From positions 29,808,510 through 29,872,509 of the forward strand of contig CM060068.1 of the NCBI GenBank assembly GCA_030533445.1: a DNA stretch of 64,000 bases, in the 5' to 3' direction. Shown piece by piece: positions 50,408 to 63,925 of the stretch. Position 1 is the stretch's first letter. Each line of letters begins with the position of its first letter. The translations under genes and the position numbers were made by a program. The DNA comes from Cyprinodon diabolis (lineage: Eukaryota; Chordata; Actinopteri; Cyprinodontiformes; Cyprinodontidae). The notes beneath the pieces are model-generated. The model saw only the letters and a program-made list of their open reading frames with translations, had not been told where the DNA came from and ran no database searches.

Positions 50408-51655
50408 CACTATATTGCCAAAAGTATTTGCTCACCCATCCAAATTATTGGAATCAGGTGTTCCAATCACTTCCATGGCCACAGGTGTATAAATTCAAGC
50501 ACCTAGGCATGCAGACTGTTTTTACAAACATTTGTGAAAGAATGGGTCGCTCTCAGGAGCTCAGTGAATTCCAGCGTGGAACTGTGATAGGATGCCACCT
50601 GTGCAACAAATCCAGTCGTGAAATTTCCTCGCTCCTAAATATTCCACAGTCAACTGTCAGCTGTATTATAAGAAAATGGAAGTGTTTGGGAACGACAGCA
50701 ACTCAGCCACGAAGTGGTAGGCCACGTAAACTGACGGAGCGGGGTCAGCGGATGCTGAAGCGCATAGTGCGAAGAGGTCGCCAACTTTCTGCAGAGTCAA
50801 TCACTACAGACCTCCAAACTTCATGTGGCCTTCAGATTAGCTCAAGAACAGTGCGCAGAGAGCTTCATGGAATGGGTTTCCATGGTCGAGCAGCTGCATC
50901 CAAGCCATACATAACCAAGTGCAATGCAAAGCGTCGGATGCGGTGGTGTAAAGCACGCCGCCACTGGACTCTAGAGCAGTGGAGACGCGTTCTCTGGAGT
51001 GACGAATCGCGCTTCTCCATCTGGCAATCTGATGGACGGGTCTGGGTTTGGCGGTTGCCAGGAGAACGGTACTTGTCTGACTGCATTGTGCCAAGTGTAA
51101 AGTTTGGTGGAGGGGGGATTATGGTGTGGGGTTGTTTTTCAGGAGCTGGGCTTGGCCCCTTAGTTCCAGTGAAAGGAACTCTGAATGCTTCAGCATACCA
51201 AGACATTTTGGACAATTCCATGCTCCCAACTTTGTGGGAACAGTTTGGAGCTGGCCCCTTCCTCTTCCAACATGACTGTGCACCAGTGCACAAAGCAAGG
51301 TCCATAAAGACATGGATGACAGAGTCTGGTGTGGATGAACTTGACTGGCCTGCACAGAGTCCTGACCTCAACCCGATAGAACACCTTTGGGATGAATTAG
51401 AGCGGAGACTGAGAGCCAGGCCTTCTCGTCCAACATCAGTGTGCGACCTCACAAATGCGCTTCTGGAAGAATGGTCAAAAATTCCCATAAACACACTCCT
51501 AAACCTTGTGGACAGCCTTCCCAGAAGAGTTGAAGCTGTTCTAGCTGCAAAGGGTGGACCGACGTCATATTGAACCCTATGGATTAGGAACGGGATGTCA
51601 CTTAAGCTCATATGTGAGTCAAGGCAGGTGAGCAAATACTTTTGGCAATATAGTG
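50408..51655 (+). mobile_element. Tc1-like transposon, copy 2 (1248 bp)
   Basis: Same length, termini and coding sequence as copy 1 (40366-41613), opposite orientation. TA duplications at 50406-50407 and 51656-51657. Lies about 3.3 kb upstream of abi3bp exon 1. Confidence 0.95.
50542..51573 (+). CDS. Tc1-like DD34E transposase, intact (343 aa), copy 2
   Basis: Residue-for-residue identical to the protein at 40448-41479, with Asp154, Asp245 and Glu280, the GRPRK motif and both helix-turn-helix units. The frame is open over its whole length. Identity of two full-length genes points to very recent movement, or to a duplication or assembly effect. Any host promoter that transcribes it is not visible; Tc1 transposases are often expressed from nearby promoters or a weak promoter in the terminal repeat. 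Confidence 0.93.
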   Translation: MGRSQELSEFQRGTVIGCHLCNKSSREISSLLNIPQSTVSCIIRKWKCLGTTATQPRSGRPRKLTERGQRMLKRIVRRGRQLSAESITTDLQTSCGLQISSRTVRRELHGMGFHGRAAASKPYITKCNAKRRMRWCKARRHWTLEQWRRVLWSDESRFSIWQSDGRVWVWRLPGERYLSDCIVPSVKFGGGGIMVWGCFSGAGLGPLVPVKGTLNASAYQDILDNSMLPTLWEQFGAGPFLFQHDCAPVHKARSIKTWMTESGVDELDWPAQSPDLNPIEHLWDELERRLRARPSRPTSVCDLTNALLEEWSKIPINTLLNLVDSLPRRVEAVLAAKGGPTSY

Positions 51656-51657
51656 TA

Positions 51658-52284
51658 GATTCAACCCACCTCCAGCCCCTCCTCCACCATCGTAGCTAAA
51701 GCTTCATTAGAATGTCATTCCTCCCGGATTCTTGCTGCGTTCCCTGTCTCATTTTAACCGGTCCGGCAGAAGACCGCCATGTTCATGCTTGCTCATCATG
51801 GACAGGTTCTCTCAACCTGTGTTATCCAACTGGACTTCCATCTTTCAGGTCCCTGAGTGAAGCTCTAGTATCAGCTCATGCAATCCACTGGATCTCCCCA
51901 TAAAGCTCAGCATACTGTCTCGCTAACCAGCAGTCTACAGACTGACCAACTTTATCTATCTCCACTCCACCACCAGTTTCAGGCCTTCAGGGAAACAGCC
52001 CTATTCTTTGCTCTTGTTCATGCATATCAATCAAATTAAGTGCTATGTTTCCTGCCGAGGTCTGAGTGCCAAAGACAAAGTAATTGTATCAATAAATTTC
52101 TCCTAATTGTCTTCTCTTCTCTTCATGTGAGATTTTCAGATTGAAATGAAAGTTTATTCTTCAGAGATGTCCTGAGCAAATTCTTGATGCTCTTAATTTC
52201 AAATGAGCAATTGATGGTGTTGTTTTATGTAATTCAAGAGGATGGAGAGACTCACACAGAGAAAAGCTGCAATTAGAAAAGTAT
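51658..52284. other. Intergenic, nothing recognised
   Basis: Between Tc1 copy 2 and the next retrotransposon copy. No supported feature. Confidence 0.4.
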
Positions 52285-52815
52285 TCAACCAGCTGATTGT
52301 GAAGATTCGTTGACTCTCTGCAATCCCTTGCACAGCATGCATTCAGCGACAGTGGAGTGGAAAACTCTCTTATAACAGGAAGAAACCTCTAGAAGAACCA
52401 GGCCCAGTGTGAGCGACCATCTGCCGAGACTGATTGGGGTTTGAGGAGACAAAAGCAGATAAAGACATAAATTAAATAAATTGTTTGGCGCTCGGGCCCG
52501 GCAGAAGACTTGGAAGCTGTAAATCAACATTTGTTTGGATGAGCAACCTAGATAAGGATTAGAGTAGCCTTCCCCCTGGGGCCCCAAACACTGGTGTTGG
52601 AATAAGCCATAGGGTGGGTGGGACTGAGAACAGTCTGAGACCAGGGGTAGAGATAAGGAGGAGGTGGGTGGGGGAGAGAGAAGCTGGACCAACAGCTAAA
52701 AGAAGGGGATCTTGAGAGATGATTGGCTTTGGAGAAGGAGCAGCTCCCAAGTTGATTGGCTAGAGCTGGACAAGGGACATCGCAGGTGGTTTAGATGAAG
52801 CTGATAAGAGTTTTT
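52285..52815 (-). mobile_element. Chimeric L2-type retrotransposon copy (minus)
   Basis: Minus strand from 52815: the dispersed repeat also found at 5950-6335 (cagcttcatctaaaccacctg, gaagccaatcatctctcaag). It then runs without a break into the L2 3' UTR phrases tcgctcacactgggcctgg, ttcttcctgttataagag and actccactgtcgctgaatgc. Shows that the 5950-6335 repeat is an upstream part of the same family, perhaps its 5' UTR or a SINE head. Confidence 0.6.
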
Positions 52816-55800
52816 CAGATTGAATTTACGCCTGAGCTTCATTCCAATGTCAGCCACACCCACATGTTAAGGTTTTTGTGTTACTTTTAGCTGACAAAAC
52901 TCATATTGGCCAAGCATTTTAAGTATTTATTGCTGCACCATATTTGCAAGTTTTGTAGCTTTACAGTTATTTTTTGGTATTTTTGAAGAATTTTGGAAAC
53001 CCTCCTCTGCAATTTTTACTTTAAAATTCATTTTTCTAATTTATTTATTTAAATGTCTATGTTAGTTATTACGCAGGCACCCTTTCTGTGTATCAGATCT
53101 GTTCCTTGCCAGTAAATCTCAGATCTTCGGGGAGTTTTGCTTTAGAATCTCAGAGCCAATTAACTTTTAGTTTTTTTTGGGTTTTTTTTCTTAGCACTTA
53201 ATGATTTAAGGAAAGAGGTGGAAGAAAGTGCAACTTCTTAATTTAGAAGCAGATATACTGTGTTAATTAGAGCTTATATATTGCCTTTAGGTGTACTTTC
53301 TATGCCCAGTAATGTATTAGCAGTATCTCCAGGATGTTACTCACCATTTGTTGAGTGAAAAAAGAAAAACAGGAAAGATCTTTAAAAAATAATCAAACTG
53401 AATGAATCTTTATGTTATTGTATTATCCTTTCTTTTCATCATTTAATTATTTTCCCTCTCGATCACCCATGCATTAAAGTAATTTATCTTCACTTCTACT
53501 TAAAAAAAAACTATATTAAGAATGTCAACTTTTATTTAAGAAAAATATTTGTGATTATTAAGGAATATTGATTGCCTAGGATAACATGACTCGACAAACA
53601 TGTCAATATTTATAAACAACTTTCCCTCATAAACAGGAATCTATGAAATAAGTAACCTGAAGAGGCATACTTCAGAAAACCTCTAAATATTGATAGTGCT
53701 TAAATAAACTACAGTCAGTTTTTCTATCAGTATAAATATTATCTTTGTTGGCTCTACTGCAGTGGCTCTGTTGTTATTCTCTCTGGAAGCGCCCAACACT
53801 TCTCCACCATCTGCGGTGTGTGTAGAAATATTTTCAGATATGCTTACTTACTCAGATACATAAGATGCACTAGACATTTTCTATTGTAGAACTGGCAGCC
53901 ACATTGCCCAGCACATGGGAAGGCTCAGCCTTTATTATCCTTTATAGCATATTTATCCGTTTAGAGCGTAGCCCTCCGCTATACAAAGTAGTGGCAACCT
54001 GAAAAATACAACCATGGCATACATTGTACTCAACAATTTTCAAAGCATATAACTTTGATATGCTTTTCTATGACAGATCGAATATTTGGGGGCAGGGTGG
54101 ATATATTTTACTCAATATAAATAGCTTTAAAACATCTTATTAGTGAAGATTCTCATGCATCCAGGTCATGGTCAAGCTTGAAGAGATCTGGTCAAATGAA
54201 GGCTTGCCTAAACTAGAAAACTTTCTAGAAAACTGAACTCAAGCTTTGAAACACCCTGTTTTTCCTCACTGACTGAGCAAGATGAATGGAGGTGTTTGAC
54301 TGATTTGCCTTAGTGCATATTAGTATTTCATTATTAATTACAAACTTACAGAGTGTGAATCAAAAAAGGACTTCATATGTTGACGTAAAGAAATTACTTA
54401 TTAAGTGTTTAAATGTTAGACTTTAAACCACTTTTGTTTATTGCTGCTACATGTTTCATAAAACCATTGTATTGTTTGTCACCTTTCGACTGCTCTCATA
54501 TCAGTCGCAACAGCAAGTTGTTACTACTTGTTCACAGATATGGAATATGATTCCATTATACATGAGAGTAATGGGGCCAGTGGCTGAAATTTGCTGGAAT
54601 ATTGTTTTTCTTTTTTACTGTTTTGATTTTGTCACAGTCAATCATTCAGTTCATGCTTATGTTTGTCACACAATGCTTTTAAATATATGAGCAATGCCCA
54701 AATTAAATGCCATATAATAAAACTTCTTTTTTTCATATTTGTGGACCATTTAGCATAAAACTTTTCATTGTATGATTTTTTTTATTGGTACTTTCATCTT
54801 CAAGGAGAATTATGTTCTGTATTTATGCCAAATTTGGGTGGTCTAAACATAACTGTTGCTGTGCTGCTTGAGATCAGTTTCTTCAACATAGTTCTCTAGT
54901 TCATTAGCCAAAAATAAATATTATTATTGTGAGCTATGAGCAAAAACACAAGGGAAGAAAAAATATGTAAGGGTCAAACTATCCCAATTTTTGTATGAAT
55001 TTTCTCATCAGTTTTTCATCGAAATGGTTTTGGTTAGATAGTGTTTACACTAGAATATTTGTATTAAACCACTATGTTCCTAACAAATGATAATAAAGGG
55101 AAGGACTTGATTACATTTTTTGTTCTTATTTTTCCATTAGGGAATTGTAAGGTGTAAGTAGGACTGAGGAGAAGTATCAGGCAAGATGTTCTGCTATTCT
55201 CATCACTGATTTTTTTTTTCTTCATGGGATACATTTTTGACACACATTCATGAAGACTTTCCAACATGTAGTCTAGTCTGCCAAAAAACTGTATCAAAAA
55301 TTGGGGAAAAGGCAGTAGTCCCACAAAAAAAAAATAAAGAAAGAAAAAAAAAGTTTTGCATTTGGTTTAAAAATGATGAGGGGAATAACTTTATATGGCG
55401 TATCCAAAAATCATAATTTACAATCGTCAGATGGAAAAATGACTCAAAGGAGGCCTCGCTGATCGATTCCCATAAAACAAAAACACAGCAAAATCATAGG
55501 ATCATGACTTTCTTTTTCTATTTCTTTTTTATGTAGTCCATCCAGGAAAATGTGTTCAGGTGAAGCCAAGAGCAGACGATCTTTCCCAGCTCGGTCTTGA
55601 TTCTTTGTTTAGAAAGACACTTCTATTATAAATTTATTTCAACACACTATCATTCTTTACTGAATGGCTTAGCAAGATAAAGACTTTCATACAGAGTTAA
55701 GAGAAAATATTAAATAGGGATGGCCATGGTTTTCACTGTACCACACCAGCCAGCACTTCCATGTTGTCACCCATGCATTTTCTTATGAAATCTGCAGAGA

Positions 55801-56479
55801 ATAATTAAACTTAACCCTAGTGATTTTTTTTCTTATTTTATTTCGTAGGTTTTTCGACCCAGTGATGCCTCTTTAACTATAGTTTTAATTTATCGCAAAC
55901 AGGTTATCCGTTATCCAAAAAAAAAAATAAAATCATGATTGTTCTAAAAAAGCTCTACATTGACCTTCTATTTCAAGGGTACTAAATAAGTGCATATATA
56001 CTCTAAAGGTTATCCCAGTGTGGCTTTTTATTTAATTAGTTCCTGTTAAGATCCAAGTCAAAACTAGAGAAAGGAAATATTTAAAGCTCTCCACGCAGAA
56101 TCAAGTTGAGAAATGCAGATAAATGACTCACATGGGAACGCTATTTGTTTTAAGTCTATAGTTTGTCGATCCGACATCTATTGCAACTACTGCTCCCAGC
56201 ATTTTGTCAACTAAATTTGCAAAAAGACAATGTTTTTGACCATGTTGTTTGTAAAAATGTAGCAGTTAAAGTTTGAAAGCATTTGAGAAGAGCAATCTTT
56301 AACCACAGCCTCAAATTCTCAGTTATTAAACATTTATTTGATGTACATCATGAACATAAAAATACTCTTTTCTAAAAAATGTAACCATAGTTTTTAGAAG
56401 TAAAAGTATTTTGACCTTACTTGCCACCATTACATCTTAAATCACTTGTTAACCAAAGTGCTATTTACACTGATACAGC
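52816..56479. other. Intergenic, nothing recognised
   Basis: AT-rich sequence without recognisable gene, RNA or repeat. Confidence 0.4.
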
Positions 56480-57100
56480 TAGAAGCCTCCAATCTAGCTC
56501 GGAATCTGGGTGTAATGATGGACTCAGATCTGAACCTTCAGAGGCTCATAAGGAGAGTGACAAAGTCGCATCTCTATTACCAAAAGAAAGGACTAATATC
56601 TTAGCAGAATCTTAAAACCTAATAAATATGTTCATCTTTAGTAGAATTGATAATTGCAATGGTGTGTTCAAAAGTCTGCTTAAAAGTAAATCAGACTGCT
56701 GCAGATGATCCAGAATGCTGCTGCCTGCATCCTCACCAAAACCAAGAAAGTAGAGCACATCAGTTCTGAAGTCATGACATTGACTCCCTATATCTCAGAG
56801 AATAGACTTTAAAATACATATTTTATTCTATAAATCGCTGAATGACTTAACAACAAAATACATTATGGACTTGTCCCTCAACCTCCCAGAAACATTCAGT
56901 TGCTTTAAATGAACATTAAAAGCTTATTTGTTTAGGGTGGCCTTTGATTCGCTAAGCAAATTAGTTGATTTCCATCCAGCTATGCTTTCATTTTCATATT
57001 TATTATTTGATATTTATGTAAATAATCACCTTGGTTTAATAATAAATTTTTATTCCCACTAGGAATCTGTTACCTTTATGCCAATGCAATTACTTTTCTG
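56480..57100 (+). mobile_element. L2/CR1/Rex1-like LINE relic
   Basis: Conceptual pieces across several frames resemble the RT C-terminal half: LGVMMDSDLNLQRL, then an IDNCNG-like stretch, gatccagaatgctgctgcc (IQNAAA), and ttctataaatcgctgaatga (FYKSLN). Many stops and small deletions. Old, dead copy. Confidence 0.5.
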
Positions 57101-58290
57101 TTATTTCTCATGTAGCTCTTTGAAATCTGAACTAAAATATGCTAGATATAATATAACGTTATCTTGCCATGCCTTGCCCTACTGTAGCACAGAGGAGTAG
57201 TTTTCAATATTTTTTAAGGGCTGTGTAACCCATTTAAGAGCAATCACTGTATAACTGGCTCCCAGTTTTCATTGTAATAATCCTCTCAGCAGAGGGAAAT
57301 GGTTTCTATTGCTGCATAACAAAGCAAACAAGGTTATACTCTGCCATAATCAGTTTGTTTTCACCAGTTAGCCTAATAGCTTATACCTGTTTTTGGTAAA
57401 TGAAACAGATTGAACAGGCTGTACACTTAAATTCCTTCAGAGTCAAAGCCAAAAGCTGTCTTGTCATGAGGTCACCAAGTAACTACAAATCATTAAAAAA
57501 AAATAGACCCTTAAAGATATTGTCTAGACTGCATAAAAAACAAGTTTCTGTGAGGCACCATGTTGTAATCATTTTCTGGAAATCAGTGGGGGAGAGCAGC
57601 AATGATGATTATTGTTCCCTCTTTATGATGAAGAGGAGCCAATTAGGAAAGACAGAAAAAAGAAAGAAGCATAGATCATCCATTTTAAAAACTTCTTATG
57701 GGGCATTAAAAAGCCACTGAATGCTCAATGTGGTTCTCATTCTGTGTGCTCGACTGTAAACATGTGCATGTTTTCAGTGCCCGTGCAAGTGTTCACATAT
57801 TTTAGGCATTCATGTGTTCAGAGAGATAAATTACCACATTAAGTGGAAGAATCAGGCCAGCAGCTTAGGACTGACAGCAGAATGGATACCAAGCAAATCC
57901 CCAACATTAAAGTAACACTCTGGAAATGTTACAGCAATGCAAAACACATATTTTAGCTTCACATTATTTTTATTTTTTGCCATGTTTTCCATTTCAACAG
58001 ACAAATCTCTCAATAGCTAATAAAAGGCATTAGAAAAATGGATATTTTTCGAACTATCAATGAATTCTGTTATCATCCATGAATTAATTGATAAAGCAAT
58101 GTGTCATCTCACTGTTAGGCACTTACAGTAATAACCAGAAACATAAAAAGAACAAGGGGCGTTTAAAGAGTTTATTGGAATGTGAAACTGCTGCAAGTCA
58201 GGAGGGATTTACCAGAGTCAGCAACTGGAACTCCAGGAGGGAGATCGGACAGTTAAATGACCAGACAGAAACAGATAGGAGATATTTCTA
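57101..58290. other. Intergenic, nothing recognised
   Basis: No supported feature. Confidence 0.4.
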
Positions 58291-58770
58291 ATGTTGAATT
58301 CTGGCCTGTTATACTTTTCATTGTTTGGGAGCAAACATTGAGAGTTTCTGAAGTTCCCAGTTGGCGGGTGACTTCTGACATGATCTCTGCCTGCTTGTGT
58401 ACCAAACCTGAAACTATGACCTGGATTATCCTTCAGCACCTCACCGGATCTCCGACCTCCTGGCTCTGACAACAGAGCACATCACCGGCATCGGCTTTGG
58501 CTTCGCCATCTGGATCATCCTGCCTACATCCGTCTGCTTGGTTCTGATCTCCTGCCTGTCCTCCAACCATCAATACATCAGCGTCTGGGACTCTCTGTGT
58601 TGGCAGCCAGCCAGCTGGAACCAACTTCTATCTTCTGGATTCGGACCGAACTATTAGACCAGAGGTTCCTGCCTTAGATGCCGATGATGCTTACTCCGGT
58701 TCTGTTGTCAATAAACGTTCTGGGAAATCTGTTTGTCTGCCTTGAAAACTGGATCCTTCAGTTCTCACAG
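58290..58770 (+). repeat. Possible partial LTR or GC-richer repeat
   Basis: Block richer in GC than its flanks, with an AATAAA at about 58710 followed by about 55 bases ending in ttcagttctcaca, the layout of an LTR 3' half. No target duplication or left end found. Confidence 0.3.
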
Positions 58771-59340
58771 TAGCACAAATTATCTTTTTCATGATTTTTA
58801 CAAATGAACATTATGAGTGCACAAACCTGCACTAAAAAAGCAATAACTATTTAGTCTATTTGCTGAGTTTTTTTCATGTCAGTGAGGTGTCAGCTTCATG
58901 CAGCTTAAGCTCCTCGTATTTGATGATGTGGTCCAGGGTGTATATTTTGTGCATCTGAAATGCAGAGCGGTGAACTCCTCACGGGGCTCGTGGAAATCAC
59001 AGTTACCCCTGCGCCTGATCTAAATGCATCATTAGGAAAACTGGTCCAGATTCTGAGAAGTGGCCCTTATTGCGCTTTTTAAAAAAATATTTATTTGTAT
59101 ATTCACTATTCTGGATTGAATTTGCTTGGATGAATGACTTCCTCTGGTTTGAAAGTGGTCTTCTTTGTAGAAAGATGAGTTACTGTTGCAACAATTACTT
59201 CTATGCTGTAACTACAATGTCCTTCCATCTTTGAAACAACAAATGACAGCACATACCTGTCTGCTTCAAACTAGCTAACTACAAACATGTTTTACAGTTA
59301 CTGAAGACAAAATAATTAAGAACATTTAATTAGCAGGAAC

Positions 59341-59343
59341 AGC

Positions 59344-59379
<36 letters not shown>

Positions 59380-59402
59380 AGTAGAAGTAGTAGTAGTAGT
59401 GG
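59341..59402. repeat. TAG trinucleotide microsatellite
   Basis: Runs of gta/tag with a few interruptions (gtggtgg, gaagta). Confidence 0.9.
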
Positions 59403-59684
59403 CAAATGAGCCCTTTAATCCAGGAAACCTCCATGGTCCAGCACACTCTCTCATCTTAAAGTTGCAGGACATTGGCCCTTAAATACTGGGGTTGCCCATA
59501 CCAGTTTTATGTTTGAACTCTATGGTCAGCAAACATGGCTCATGACTGAAAGAACAGGGGTAGGACCTCTGTATTTGGATGGGAGCTCCAAGAAGAGCTG
59601 CTGCTTTTCCACTTCCACAGAAGTTGGTTGAAGTGGTTAAGGGGTTTCACCAGGTTGGCTCTGTTTTTTAAGATATTTTGAGCA

Positions 59685-59870
59685 CATCCCATTGGGAATG
59701 CACCAAAGGGGAGACACAGAAGTTGATGGAGGGGCTCTATAGGATATTGGACACCCAAGAACGACCTGGAAGATTTTAGCTGGTAGAGGAATGTCTGGGT
59801 TTCCCGATTAGACTTGTTACCCCTTCAACTTGGTCAAAGATAAGTTGAAGACAGTAGATGGAGGACCCTG
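59685..59870 (+). mobile_element. Non-LTR retrotransposon 3' relic
   Basis: Phrases such as agcacatcccattgggaatg, aaggggagacacagaag and ggaatgtctgggtttcccg resemble, with decay, the 3' end of a common fish LINE. No coding capacity. Confidence 0.4.
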
Positions 59871-60024
59871 CGGCAGGTTTGAAAACTACTGTTATGCCAA
59901 GCCTAATAATCTTGTAGAGGCAATTTTTGTGACAGTTGAAGTTGTTGAGCCCTCTGCTAGCCTTCAACTTTATAAATGATTAGAACGTTTTCTGCAATAG
60001 TTTAGATCAGAGCTCAGGCCTGTG

Positions 60025-60150
60025 TGAGAATGGCCCAGTCAATATCCAGACTTCAATCAAACTCAAAATCTTTGGCAAGACTTAAAAAAGAATGTTTAAA
60101 AAGGCTTCCCATCCAATGAACTTCAATTTACATTCTTCAAATGTAGCCAG
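60025..60150 (+). mobile_element. Tc1/mariner relic
   Basis: gagaatggcccagtcaatat and atctttggcaagacttaaaa match the [13 protein letters not shown] region of a Tc1 transposase, with indels. Confidence 0.5.
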
Positions 60151-62106
60151 TGAAGCTGTGGTTTCCGTTTCTCTTGAAGCTGTCAATGTTCAGTTTTCTT
60201 TGTTTATAAACATGTCATAATTTTTAATTGTGGTGGGATTTTTTTTTTCATTTTGGTTTAGTTGTATAAATGTCTGCCAAGCCTTTTGCATTAATCGGTC
60301 CTGTGCCGACATCTTTTTTCTGCACATGTTGTGGAACATAGAGCAGACAATCATAATCTGTGGCAGCTTTTCTGAGCTATTTTGGCAGCTCTCATCCAAT
60401 CTAATGCTGACACAATGTTGTAATGCCATAAATTCATACAGTGCTGTTGCATTATATCTCTAATTCTTTAGCTTCAGAACTGGATGACTGTATAGATAAT
60501 ATGTCTATTATTGTCATTTTTGTCTTTCCAAATGTGTTTGCACTACACCTTTGCCCTCCTCTCTCCACTGGCCCTCAGATATTTTTACATACATTCACCC
60601 CTGACTTTTAAATGAGCTGTAACAAGAAATTTCTGGTTTAATAAACCACTTTTACGTTGATAAATTGATTTAATTATCTCACAGTTTTTGTAAGTTTGTG
60701 AATGAGCATACATTCTCCTGGTTCATGAAGGCAAAAACAAAAAAAGTTTCCTCCTGAAAATCCAATCATTTTAGACATGCTATTCAATTAGCACCTGTTT
60801 AGTACATCAACTTTATGGTATCCAGCTTGTACATGTTTTTCTACTCGCAGAATTTTAGTAGATGAGGCCCTAAATGTAAAGTTTTGCAGCTGTACAAAAA
60901 TTAACAACCTTGTATGATTTGTTTTTTGTTTTTATAAAGATTTACTACTTTCTGTTGGTATCACTATAAATTTTACTCACTATATGACAACTTGTGCAAA
61001 AAATGATGGTATGGGTACTATTGAAAGGCACAGCAAATTAAAACAAACATGGTCAGAGAGCTAGTATGGTTCCTTATTAACCATTCATATTTTACATTAT
61101 TGCCTGGATTTTTCACAGTTCAAAAGCGTCCCTTGTCTGAAATGCAGGGGAAACTACACCTTCACCTATTAATCCAAATCCTCACAGAAAAATGGTTTTT
61201 ATGCTTCAGCGTATTGGAAACTGTTCCCCTGAAGGAAAACAGAATTTTTGACGCAACGAAATAAAGGCTTATATTGGAAGATTAGTATGTAGTTATCCAG
61301 GTCTGGCAGAGGTCTGGATGAACACACTGAAACAAACACATAAATTGTTTGGATGTGCCTTTACAGAAATGCCCATAAAGTATCTCTTTATTTTCTTTCA
61401 TATGACAATTTATGTGAAATGAACATAATCAGTTTGGTAATGTCATAAAAAAGAACTGAGTAAACAATCATTTCAAACTATAATTACAGAAAAAGCATCT
61501 TTTTATTGTTTTGTATTTCCAACTGGCTTTAGAACGACAACAAAAATGGCAGAAATGTTGACAAATGTAATCCTGATCGTGAAAGCAAGCTCCACATTAT
61601 TCTGCTTTCTGTTTTTTTGTTTTTATCTGTTCTTAACTAGCTTGAATGTGAAGGGAAATTGGAACAGTGAAGTATATCTGAGGACAGAATCCAGGGTAAA
61701 TAAGCATGTGATAGACAATGAAAAAGCAGTAATCTGAAACAGAGCAATCCTTGTTTGACCTCTCAATATAAATATATACATTTTAATCTAACTCTCAACA
61801 AGTGTCTCAAGAGGTTTGTTTTCTTGTCTTGTCTGAAGACAGCAGGCTGACTGATAACTTATTGCTGAATAATGGAAAAATAAGGAAAATCATCAAATAT
61901 GATACTTTAGAGGAAACACAAAACATGAGTTTGATTTAGTTATACAAAGAAATAGTTCTCATGCTAAAGATAATTATCATCTAACGTTCTCAAAGTTAAG
62001 TCCGCAACAGCAGGGGGTTTGCAAGCTGCAACTCATTAGCCACTTTTTATAAATACTTTGAACAAAAATGATAACAGAAATACCTAAACAAAAGAAAGAA
62101 AAAAAA
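60151..62106. other. Intergenic, nothing recognised
   Basis: AT-rich; no supported feature. Confidence 0.4.
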
Positions 62107-62332
<226 letters not shown>

Positions 62333-63925
62333 CAGTGGGGCAAAAAAGTATTTAGTCAGCCACCAATAGTGCAAGTTCTCCCACTTAAAAAGATGAGAGA
62401 GGCCGGTAATTTTCATCATAGATATACCTCAACTATGAGAGACAAAATGAGAAAAAAAAATCCAGAAAATCACATTGTCTGATTTTTAAAGAATTTATTT
62501 GCAAAATATGGTGGAAAATAAGTATTTGGTCAATAACAAAAGTCCATCTCAAAACTTTGTTATATACCCTTTGTTGGCAATGACAGAGATCAAACGTTTT
62601 CTGTAAGTCTTCAAAAGGTTTTCACACACTGTTGCTGGTATTTTGGCCCATTCCTCCATGCAGATCTCGTCTAGAGCAGTGATGTTCTGGGGCTGTCGCT
62701 GGGCAACACTGACTTTCAACTCCCTCCAAAGATTTTCTATTGGGTTGAGATCTGGAGACTTGCTAGGCCACTCCAGGACCTTGAAATGCTTCTTACGAAG
62801 CCACTCCTTCGTTACCCGGGCGGTGTGTTTGGGATCATTGTCATGCTGAAAGACCCAGCCACGTTTCATCTTCAATGCCCTTGCTGATGGAAGGAGGTTT
62901 TCACTCAAAATTTGACGATACATGGCCCCATTCATTCTTTCCTTCACACGGATCAGTCATCCTGGTCCCTTAGCAGAAAAACGGCCCCAAAGCATGATGT
63001 TTCCACCCCCATGCTTCACTGTAGTTATGATGTTCTTTGGATGCAACTCAGCATTCTAGTAGTAGAGTAGAGTTTTTACCAAAAAGTTCTATTTTGGTTT
63101 AATCTGACCATATGATATTCTCCCAGTCATCGTCTGGATCATCCAAATGCTCTCTAGCAAACTTGAGACGGGCCTTGACATGTACTGGCTTAAGCAGGGG
63201 GACACGTCTGGCACTGCAGGATTTGAGTCCCTGGCGGCGTAGTGTGTTACTGATGGTAGCCTTTGTTACTTTGGTCCCAGCTCTCTGCAGGTCATTCACT
63301 AGGTCCCCCCGTGTGGTTCTGGGATTTTTACTCACCGTTCTTGTGATCATTTTGACCCCACAGGGTGAGATCTTGCGTGGAGCCCCAGATCGAGGAAGAT
63401 TATCAGTGGTCTTGTATGTTTTCCATTTTCTAATAATTGATCCCACAGTTGATTTCTTCACACCAAGCTGTTTACCTATTGCAGATTCAGACTTCCCAGC
63501 CTGGTGCAGGTCTATAATTTTGTTTCAGGTGTCCTTTGACAGCTCTCTAGTATTGGCCATGGTGGAGTTTAGAGTGTGACTGTTTGAGGTTGTGGACAGG
63601 TGTCTTTTATACTGATAACGGGTTCAAACAGGTGCCATTAATGAAGGTAACGAGTGGAGGACAGAGGAGCCTCTTACAGAAGAAGTTACAGGTCTGTGAG
63701 AGCCAGAAATCTTGCTTGTTTGTAACTGACCAAATACTTATTTTCCACCATATTTTGCAAATAAATTCTTTAAAAATCAGACAATGTGATTTTCTGGATT
63801 TTTTTTCTCATTTTGTTTCTCATAGTTGAGGTATATCTATGATGAAAATTACCGGCCTCTCTCATCTTTTTAAGCGGGAGAACTTGCACTATTGGTGGCT
63901 GACTAAATACTTTTTTGCCCCACTG
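62333..63925 (-). mobile_element. Tc1-like transposon with about 200-bp terminal inverted repeats, broken
   Basis: Ends start CAGTGGGGCAAAAAAGTATT. The terminal repeats (62333-62532 and 63727-63925) are almost the same over 200 bp. TA duplications at 62331-62332 and 63926-63927. A different family from the copies at 40 and 50 kb. Confidence 0.92.
62549..63560 (-). pseudogene. Tc1-like transposase, inactivated
   Basis: Begins at ATG 63560 (MANTRELSKD) but meets a TGA after about 11 codons. The HTH region ([25 protein letters not shown] motif) and the C-terminal catalytic part ([25 protein letters not shown]) are preserved in separate frames. A TAA replaces the residue directly after the first catalytic Asp (WSD, near 63096). 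No active enzyme can be made. Confidence 0.88.

Noticed and set aside
50428..50541. 38-codon N-terminal extension of the Tc1 transposase
   Set aside because: Begins at TTG within the terminal repeat region; the ATG at 50542 gives the usual family start and length. Same applies to copy 1.
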